A DNA stretch of 12,518 bases from Bacteroidales bacterium (GTDB lineage Bacteria; Bacteroidota; Bacteroidia; Bacteroidales; Muribaculaceae), in NCBI GenBank assembly GCA_900769345.1, contig CAAGGJ010000014.1, forward strand, positions 1-12,518, read 5' to 3'. The position numbers were made by a program, and so were the translations under genes. A model generated the notes under the pieces. The model saw nothing but the letters and a program-made list of their open reading frames with translations, was not told the DNA's origin and ran no database searches. Every line of letters begins with the position of its first letter. Within the stretch, counting starts at the first letter, position 1. This document shows, in pieces, positions 6,856 through 12,518 of this stretch.

Positions 6856-6913
6856 TTAGTGCAATTATCAACTACACCCTTTGTGCAATAGGCTTTCGAA
6901 TAGAGTTTTTGTA

Positions 6914-6944
6914 AGAAAAAGTGTTCATGTTAGAAAAATGTTCA
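6914..6944. repeat. tandem direct repeat in the susC leader
   Basis: AGAAAAAGTGTTCA (6914-6927) and AGAAAAATGTTCA (6932-6944) are near-identical units separated by 4 bases. Direct repeats spaced by one to two helical turns are common binding sites for regulators. The site lies about 100 bases downstream of the predicted start, so it could act as an operator or as part of the RNA leader. Confidence 0.45.
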
Positions 6945-6959
6945 CCCGATTTTCTTATT

Positions 6960-7071
6960 AAATATGATTTTTACAGATACACGACATCTGTGATTTGCAG
7001 TAGTCCTATTAGCCACGATGCAATAAGAGCTGCAAAATAACACAAGCGTTGGTGTATCTAAAAAAATATTT
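6960..7071 (+). promoter_or_regulatory. nested inverted repeats, candidate structured leader RNA of susC
   Basis: Three concentric pairings share a centre near 7016: AGATACAC (6975-6982) with GTGTATCT (7052-7059), TTTGCAG (6994-7000) with CTGCAAA (7030-7036), and CTATT (7006-7010) with AATAAG (7022-7027, one bulge). The outer pair extends imperfectly through AAATAT/ATATTT to 6960 and 7071. A competing local hairpin, ACAGAT (6973-6978) with ATCTGT (6986-6991), overlaps the outer left arm, so the two cannot form together. This fits a switchable leader. It matches no riboswitch class I recognise. Confidence 0.45.
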
Positions 7072-7245
7072 GAGAAATAAACCGCTTCGCCGCCAGCAAC
7101 GGTCGAGGTAATTGTTGAACCCATAAAATTATTTACACAGAATCTAACAGAAAAGAAACGAAAACAAGCTTTAACCAAAAACTAAAAAAGAAAACAGAAA
7201 AGTGATATTTATTACTTCGAATCAAAAAAACCTAAACTAAATTTT
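7072..7245 (+). other. A-rich susC leader
   Basis: The rest of the long intergenic region. It has a short GC-rich patch (about 7081-7111) followed by strongly A-rich sequence up to the ATG. No Shine-Dalgarno site is evident, which is normal for Bacteroidetes, where A-rich leaders help translation. No gene seen. Confidence 0.5.
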
Positions 7246-10200
7246 ATGAAATTAAAGAACAGATTTTTCTTGACAGTATGCACCGTAATATGTATGAGCT
7301 TGACAATATTTGCTCAATCGCTGTCAGCAAAAACTATCAAGACCACAGGTGTCGTAAAAGACGCTAACGGAGAGCCGATAATCGGCGCCCTTGTGGCACA
7401 AAAGGGCAATACATCGCACGCCACAGCCACCGACTTGGATGGTAAATTCGTGCTCGATATGCCGGAGAACTCAAGTATAGAATTTTCGTGTATCGGCTAT
7501 GTTTCGCAAACACAAAAAGTGGTAGCAGGCAAGCAATACGAGATTACCCTTCTCGAAGATACACAAGCACTCGAAGAAGTGGTGGTAGTGGGTTATACCG
7601 CACAAAAGCGCCGCTTGCTCGCCAATGCCGTTGAAACCACCAAGTTCGATGAGAAACTCAGCGAAATTCCGGTTTCTTCGCCAAGTGCAGCCCTCGCAGG
7701 TAGAATGTCGGGTGTTAACGTATCGGTTCCTGCAGGTAAGCCGGGTGCTCAGTCAACAATGTCGGTACGTACAGGTACCACTTGGAACAGTTCTCCTATG
7801 TTGTTCGTTATCGACGGTGCTGTTCGCGACCAAGCCACTTTCAACAACCTCGCTACTTCAGAAATCGAGTCGGTTTCAGTTCTTAAGGATGCTGCTTCGG
7901 CCGCTATCTACGGTGCTCGTTCTGACGCCGGTGTTATCTTGGTTACCACCAAGAGAGGTAAAGAAGGTCGCCCAAGCATCAACTATACAGCTAACTTCTC
8001 GGCTCACTTCGCTACTCAAGAAGTAGAACTCCTCGACCTTTACGAAAATGGTAAGTTGGTCAACAAGATGTATGAAAACTACGGCATGACAGCTCCTCAA
8101 GGTACCGCATGGTCGGAAGAAGAATTGGAATGGGCAAAGAACCTTCCGGGTCGTGGTTTCCACATGCTCGACGACGTTTGGAACACTCCATACGTTATCA
8201 ACCACTCACTCAGCGTAACAGGTGGCTCGCAAAAGGTTAAATATTTCGCTGCTGCCAACTACTTCACCAACAGCGGTTTCATGGCTTCGACCGATTACAA
8301 TCGTCTTAACCTTCGTTTGAACCTTACTGCCGACATCACCGACAACTTGCAATTATATGCATCGCTCGGTTACTCAAAGACCAACTCTGAATCATCACCA
8401 ACCGAAGGTACCGACGCTACATACACCAAGGCTCGCGTTTCATTTGAATATATGCCATCAACATCGGCCGATGGCAGCAAGTACATCGGTGACGGTTGGG
8501 CATACGGTAACCCTGCTGCAGCTGCTAATGGTTACAGCGGTTATCGCCACGGCGATATGAATAATCCTGAGGCTAACATCAGCCTTACTTACAAGCTTCC
8601 ATGGCTTAAAGGTTTGAGCGCAAAGGTATCTTACATGGGTAGCTGGAAGAACAGCCACAACAAGGACTACACAATGGTAGGTAAATACTACTATCCACAA
8701 AAGTCAGGTGCCAACAACCACATTATCAATGTTGATGATGAAGTGCTCACAAACTACTACACATCAAACGAAATGGCAGGTCTTTGGAGTAGCGCTTCAT
8801 GGTACAACACCGAACAGCTCAACTTCCAGCTCACTTTCGACCGTCAATTCGGTAAGCACCACGTAAACCTTGCAGGTGTATACGAAGCATCACGTGCTAA
8901 GTACACTTCAATGAGCAACGGACGCCAGAAATTCCCATTGTATCAAACCGACCAATACTGGGCAACCAGCTCATCGCACGATGATATGTCGGCAGGTGGT
9001 GGTCCTGACACCAAGTCAGGTCGTGCTTCTTGGGTATTGGTAGGCGGTTACGACTTTGCCAACAAGTATATCTTCAGCTTCAGCATGCGTTACGACGGTT
9101 CGATGAACTTTGCACCGGACGAACGTTGGGGTCTCTTCCCTGCAGCATCGGCAGGTTGGGTACTCACCGAAGAAGACTTTATGAAGGAATTTAAGAATGT
9201 CAACTACTTGAAGCTCAGAGCATCTGTCGGTTTGACCGGTAACGATGCTATCGGTGGATGGCAATGGCAAGAATCATACTCTACAGGTAACAGCTACATG
9301 CGTGGCGACGGCTTGCAGAAGTACTACGGTTTGCGTTACGGCTCATTGGTTAACGAACACTTGACTTGGGAAAAGTCGTTGAGCTACAACATTGGTGTTG
9401 ACTACAAGTTCTTTAACCACCTACACGGTGCTGTAGAATACTGGCACAAGCACACCTACGACATCTTGGGTACTCGCCAGAACTCACTCCCAACCACATT
9501 CAGCCGCAGCTTGCCTGCTGAAAACTATGGTATCGTTAACGCCCAAGGTATCGACCTTCGCATAGGTTGGGAAGACCGTACAGGCAACGTTGACTGGTCG
9601 GCTACTTTGACCGGTTCTTATGGTTGGAACAAGGTTATCAAGCAAGACTACGCCCAAGGTTTGCTCGATTGGCAAATTCCTGTAGGCAAGTCTCGTAACT
9701 ACCTCACTTGCTACTCAGGTTACATCCTTCGCTCACAAGAAGAAGTTGAACAATTCATCGCCAACAATCCTAACTACGATAAGGGTTACACAGCAGGTCT
9801 TCCATTGCAACCCGGTATGTTCGTTTACAACGACGTAAGCGGTCCTGACGGAGAGCCTGACGGTATCATCAACAAATATGACGTGAAGATTCTTCACAAG
9901 AATACCAACCCGATTAACTTCGGTCTTACCCTCAACGCAGCTTGGAAGAACTTCTCAATCGAAACAGTATTCACAGGCAAGTTCCACCACATCAAGAACT
10001 GGTTCGCTATTTGCGATTACTACGGCAACCAGATGTACAACAAGGAATGGATTGACAACTCTTGGACCCCGGAAAACCCGAATGCCGAACTTCCATTGAT
10101 GGCTCCACGCGATCAGCGCTCTTACACAAGCAGCAATGTTGACTACTGGTACAAGACTGTTAACTACATCCGTTTGAGCAACCTCAACATAGGTTACACA

Positions 10201-10380
10201 TTCCGCTTCAACCGTCCGTTGGGTGGCGCTATCTCAAGCATCAAGCTCTACGCTACAGGTACCAACCTATTCTACATCAGCAACTTCCATCACTGGGATC
10301 CGGAACTCAACCCGGGCTGGAGCGGCGTAGGTTACCCAATCATGAGAACATTAGGTGGTGGTGTAAGTGTTAACTTTTAA
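7246..10380 (+). CDS. SusC/RagA-family TonB-linked outer-membrane transporter
   Basis: A 1044-residue TonB-dependent transporter that carries glycan fragments across the outer membrane with its SusD partner. In order: signal peptide (about 1-28), carboxypeptidase-like regulatory domain (about 34-105, beginning TTGVVKDANGEPIIGA), TonB-box-like EEVVVVGY (111-117 region), plug domain (about 135-238) with the SusC signature SVLKDAASAAIYGARSDAG (211-229), then the beta-barrel ending in a terminal Phe (VSVNF). Length is usual for the family. It is directly followed by susD after 14 bases, so the two are cotranslated from one mRNA. From about base 7600 onward Gly is mostly GGT and Arg often CGT, unlike the GGC/CGC style of the genes at 1454-6481, suggesting high expression. 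The substrate cannot be read from sequence; the nearby GH110 gene makes host alpha-galactosides possible but unproven. Confidence 0.95.
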   Translation: MKLKNRFFLTVCTVICMSLTIFAQSLSAKTIKTTGVVKDANGEPIIGALVAQKGNTSHATATDLDGKFVLDMPENSSIEFSCIGYVSQTQKVVAGKQYEITLLEDTQALEEVVVVGYTAQKRRLLANAVETTKFDEKLSEIPVSSPSAALAGRMSGVNVSVPAGKPGAQSTMSVRTGTTWNSSPMLFVIDGAVRDQATFNNLATSEIESVSVLKDAASAAIYGARSDAGVILVTTKRGKEGRPSINYTANFSAHFATQEVELLDLYENGKLVNKMYENYGMTAPQGTAWSEEELEWAKNLPGRGFHMLDDVWNTPYVINHSLSVTGGSQKVKYFAAANYFTNSGFMASTDYNRLNLRLNLTADITDNLQLYASLGYSKTNSESSPTEGTDATYTKARVSFEYMPSTSADGSKYIGDGWAYGNPAAAANGYSGYRHGDMNNPEANISLTYKLPWLKGLSAKVSYMGSWKNSHNKDYTMVGKYYYPQKSGANNHIINVDDEVLTNYYTSNEMAGLWSSASWYNTEQLNFQLTFDRQFGKHHVNLAGVYEASRAKYTSMSNGRQKFPLYQTDQYWATSSSHDDMSAGGGPDTKSGRASWVLVGGYDFANKYIFSFSMRYDGSMNFAPDERWGLFPAASAGWVLTEEDFMKEFKNVNYLKLRASVGLTGNDAIGGWQWQESYSTGNSYMRGDGLQKYYGLRYGSLVNEHLTWEKSLSYNIGVDYKFFNHLHGAVEYWHKHTYDILGTRQNSLPTTFSRSLPAENYGIVNAQGIDLRIGWEDRTGNVDWSATLTGSYGWNKVIKQDYAQGLLDWQIPVGKSRNYLTCYSGYILRSQEEVEQFIANNPNYDKGYTAGLPLQPGMFVYNDVSGPDGEPDGIINKYDVKILHKNTNPINFGLTLNAAWKNFSIETVFTGKFHHIKNWFAICDYYGNQMYNKEWIDNSWTPENPNAELPLMAPRDQRSYTSSNVDYWYKTVNYIRLSNLNIGYTFRFNRPLGGAISSIKLYATGTNLFYISNFHHWDPELNPGWSGVGYPIMRTLGGGVSVNF

Positions 10381-10394
10381 AAGATTATAATCGT

Positions 10395-12263
10395 ATGATA
10401 CAGATAATAAACAAAATAAAGAAAAACTTGGCAAAGCTGGCAATAGTGCCCTTGATGGCAGGAATGACAGCATGTCAGCTTGACTACGAAAATACTTCAG
10501 CCATCGACCCAAGCGGTGCATGGGGAAGTGAAACAATGATTGAAGCCTACTTGACCCACATCTACGGTGGTATGATGCCGGGATGGAACTTCTGGGGCGG
10601 TGGCAGCGACGAATGTATCTATCCTGACGAAAACCTCAGCGACTTCTTCAAGGGTATCAACAATACAGTAGGTAGCCGCGGTGTAAACTTCGACTATAAC
10701 TACATCGACCGCATCAACTTTATGCTCAAACAGCTGAAGGACGTGCCCGAAAGCGTACTTTCAAAGCAAAAGAACGGCGAAGTGAAAGCTCAAGCACTCT
10801 TCTGGAGAGCATGGAACTATTGGAGCTATGTAAAGAGCGTGGGCGGTGTGCCTTTGATTCTCGAACCTCAAGATGTAACCAACCTTGAGTCGCTCTACGT
10901 AAAGCGCAGCTCAACTTCAGAATGTATGACTCAAATCCTTGCCGACCTCGACGAAGCTATCAGCTTGCTTCCCGACAGGTGGACCGGCAACGACTATGGC
11001 AAAATCGACAAGTGTACAGCAATGGCATTCAAGGGTCGCGTGCTCTTGTGGTATGCAAGCCCATTGTTCAACCGCGACAACAGCAAAGACCGTTGGGAAG
11101 CTGCCTACAAAGCCAACAAGGCTGCTTACGATGCTTGCTTGGCTGCCGGTTACAAGTTGATGCCCGATTTCAGCCAAATCTGGCTCACCGACGGTTCGGC
11201 CAACACCGAAGCTCTTATGTTCAGAAGATATAAATATCCTGATTCATCTTATGGTATGCAGACCCTCCTTCCTGAGACTCTTACCAATGGTTACTTCTGC
11301 TGCGGCGTGCCTATGCTCACCACTCTCATTGCATTCCCCGATAAGGATGGTAACTCGTTGACTATCTTCCCGAAGAACGACACCTACAACAACAAGTCGC
11401 TCGACGTAGATCGTCTTGCTACCGACCCCGAATACAATGAAGAAATGCTTAAGACTCTTATTGAAGATATGGATCCGCGTTTCTATGCTTCAATGTCGAT
11501 TCCGGGTGGTGAATTCCCATCTGACTTCATCCCGGCAGGTCAATACTTGTGGACTTCTCTTGTTCACACCCCCGGCGGTTTCAAATCGATGCTTGACAAG
11601 CAGTTTAATATCGCAAACACCACTTCGGTTATCTATGGTAACTTCTTCCCATTGAAGGCGGTTACTCCGGGCACCGACAAGTCTACTTCTACTTACCTTG
11701 GTCAAAACCAATGGATTGAAATCCGTTTGGCTGAAGTATATATGAACTTGGCAGAATGTGCAAACGGATGTGGCAAGTACACCGAAGCACTCGAGTATAT
11801 CGCCGCATTACGCGAACGCGCAGGCATCAACCGTGGCGAAGGTGCTATCGGTTATGGTTTGGACCGCTACGCATCGACCGAAGGTGTAAAGCACTTGCTC
11901 ATCACCGAACGCCTTGCTGAGTTTGCTCAAGAAAACAAGCGTGGCGATGACTTACGCCGCTGGATGCGTTATGACATCTACAACGACCAAGAATATGTTT
12001 CTAACATCTTGGTAGTGCTCAACGATGTTAACGACAGCAAGTATGACTTCGACTTCACTCGCAGCATGCGCGACGAAGAAACTCGCAAGATGTTCCACTT
12101 GGAATTCGTAAAGAACATCAAGACGCTCGATATCTCGAAGTATGACGTTCCTACCAACCTCTGGTTCTCGCCAATCGGTGAAACTACTATGGCTAAGAAC
12201 TATTCTGACGACAAGGCAATGCAGAATAACGAATGGGGTGGTACATTCGACCCATTGAAATAA
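10395..12263 (+). CDS. SusD/RagB-family glycan-binding lipoprotein
   Basis: A 622-residue surface lipoprotein that caps the SusC transporter and binds the glycan. The signal sequence ends at a lipobox-like MTAC with Cys27 as the acylated residue; acidic residues follow soon after (QLDYEN), consistent with surface export in Bacteroidetes. SusD landmarks are KAQALFWRAWNYWSYVKSVG-GVPLI (131-154), AMAFKGRVLLWYASPLF (209-225), WIEIRLAEVYMNLAECANG (440-458), ALRERAGI (471-478), ITERLAEFAQENKRGDDLRRW (503-523, the family's ER-E-RxxDLRRW region) and the C-terminal PIGETTMAKN-QNNEW block (593-614). It is somewhat longer than the usual 500-600 residues. It is the last gene of its transcription unit, with a terminator 40 bases downstream and no glycoside hydrolase attached. 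Confidence 0.95.
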   Translation: MIQIINKIKKNLAKLAIVPLMAGMTACQLDYENTSAIDPSGAWGSETMIEAYLTHIYGGMMPGWNFWGGGSDECIYPDENLSDFFKGINNTVGSRGVNFDYNYIDRINFMLKQLKDVPESVLSKQKNGEVKAQALFWRAWNYWSYVKSVGGVPLILEPQDVTNLESLYVKRSSTSECMTQILADLDEAISLLPDRWTGNDYGKIDKCTAMAFKGRVLLWYASPLFNRDNSKDRWEAAYKANKAAYDACLAAGYKLMPDFSQIWLTDGSANTEALMFRRYKYPDSSYGMQTLLPETLTNGYFCCGVPMLTTLIAFPDKDGNSLTIFPKNDTYNNKSLDVDRLATDPEYNEEMLKTLIEDMDPRFYASMSIPGGEFPSDFIPAGQYLWTSLVHTPGGFKSMLDKQFNIANTTSVIYGNFFPLKAVTPGTDKSTSTYLGQNQWIEIRLAEVYMNLAECANGCGKYTEALEYIAALRERAGINRGEGAIGYGLDRYASTEGVKHLLITERLAEFAQENKRGDDLRRWMRYDIYNDQEYVSNILVVLNDVNDSKYDFDFTRSMRDEETRKMFHLEFVKNIKTLDISKYDVPTNLWFSPIGETTMAKNYSDDKAMQNNEWGGTFDPLK

Positions 12264-12302
12264 CGCTGCAATACGCGAAAACAAAGTTTGAATGAATAAC
12301 CG

Positions 12303-12337
12303 ATGTCGGCTCGGAGCAATCCGGGCCGGCATTTTTT
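12303..12337 (+). terminator. rho-independent terminator of susC-susD
   Basis: A 13-bp stem, 12303-12315 with 12320-12332 (two G-U pairs), is closed by a GCAA tetraloop (12316-12319) and runs into a T-tract at 12332-12337. It lies between convergent genes. The minus-strand side has no T-run, so it serves mainly susD. Confidence 0.93.
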
Positions 12338-12367
12338 ATTATCAGAAAAACATAAGAAGAAGAATAA

Positions 12368-12518
12368 TTATTTCCCTATGTATTTGCTTTCGATATAAGC
12401 GAGGAAATCGGTGCGATAAACTTCGCCTATGGGGAGAGCCGCTCCTTTGTCGAGCCACACAAAGTTTTTGTTAACTTCGCTTATCAGGTTGAGATTGATG
12501 ATATATGAGCGATGCACT
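12368..12518 (-). CDS. LytTR-domain response regulator, C-terminal fragment
   Basis: The last 49 codons and stop of a minus-strand gene that continues beyond the window edge. The readable peptide includes VHRSYIINLNLISEVNKNFV, then LPIGEVYRTDFLAYI, ending KYIGK. This matches the end of the LytTR DNA-binding domain (family pattern HRSxIVNL...LPIGRxYR). Such proteins are usually LytR/AlgR-type response regulators with a receiver domain and a partner sensor histidine kinase, both of which would lie to the right. It converges on susD. Whether it controls susC-susD cannot be told from here. Confidence 0.8.
   Translation of the reverse strand, partial: VHRSYIINLNLISEVNKNFVWLDKGAALPIGEVYRTDFLAYIESKYIGK

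Larger units (their letters stand above)
6746..6864. repeat. inverted repeat bracketing the susC promoter region
   Basis: TTGCACTATTTT (6746-6757) and AAATTAGTGCAA (6853-6864) are inverted copies matching at 11 of 12 positions, with a perfect 8-base core. Between them lie the best promoter match for susC and an opposite-facing promoter match. The arrangement resembles Bacteroidales invertible promoters, but an 8-base core can occur by chance in AT-rich DNA, and no recombinase gene is present in the window. Confidence 0.4.

Noticed and set aside
6837..6860. Seven-codon ORF near the start of the susC leader
   Set aside because: Too short to distinguish from chance and without any supporting signal.
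6859..6889. Direct repeat GTGCAAT at 6859 and 6883
   Set aside because: Seven bases in AT-rich DNA is close to chance expectation; only the first copy takes part in the inverted repeat reported separately.
6927..7040. 37-codon ORF in the susC leader (begins MLEKCSPDF), overlapping the nested stems
   Set aside because: It could be a leader peptide, but it has no homology I recognise and no start signal, and an ORF of this size is expected by chance. Ribosome profiling would decide.
7052..7071. Inverted arms at 6960-6982 and 7052-7071 as insertion-sequence ends
   Set aside because: The interior is under 100 bases, has no transposase remnant and no flanking target duplication; the concentric inner repeats fit an RNA fold better.
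1..12518. CRISPR array, prophage, integrase or toxin-antitoxin genes
   Set aside because: No regularly spaced repeats and no proteins of these types are visible in any frame.

Overview
The window looks like chromosomal DNA of a Bacteroidales bacterium, probably a host-associated one. The evidence is a SusC/SusD outer-membrane pair with an N-terminal carboxypeptidase-like domain, a DUF3943 protein, a GH110 family alpha-galactosidase of the kind best known from gut Bacteroides, Bacteroidetes-type promoters (TTTG, about 19-21 bases, TAnnTTTG) and A-rich leaders without clear Shine-Dalgarno sites. Genus and family cannot be fixed from this sequence alone.

Layout. Bases 4-172 hold two identical tandem tRNA-Asn(GUU) genes, closed by a rho-independent terminator at 183-216. 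A DUF3943 gene lies on the minus strand (328-1185). Diverging from it is a secreted GH110 alpha-1,3-galactosidase (1454-3229) with its own promoter and terminator. An apparent three-gene operon follows (3532-6481): an atypical ROK-family sugar kinase, an MFS sugar transporter and a short SIS-domain sugar-phosphate protein of the UPF0309 type. It has a recognisable promoter at 3456-3488 and a strong terminator at 6641-6691, after a structured 160-base 3' UTR. A 764-base gap separates this operon from susC (7246-10380) and susD (10395-12263), which end at a strong hairpin terminator (12303-12337). The last 151 bases hold the C-terminal end of a LytTR-domain regulator on the minus strand, converging on susD.

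How the parts may work together. SusC/SusD would bind a glycan at the cell surface and import it through the outer membrane. The GH110 enzyme would trim terminal alpha-1,3-linked galactose from host-type glycans. The MFS, ROK and SIS proteins look like a cytoplasmic sugar uptake, phosphorylation and isomerase-like module. That these three units handle one substrate is inference from proximity only; each has its own transcription signals.

The most interesting sequence is the susC leader. The best promoter match faces susC about 420 bases upstream of its ATG. It meets a second, oppositely oriented promoter match with the same 19-base spacing, giving a symmetric face-to-face arrangement. A 12-base imperfect inverted repeat brackets both, which raises the possibility of an invertible segment. 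Downstream in the leader are a tandem direct repeat and a set of nested, concentric inverted repeats with a competing alternative pairing, suggesting RNA-level control. The ROK kinase is also unusual: it lacks the usual zinc ligands and the Glu/His of the GExGH motif.
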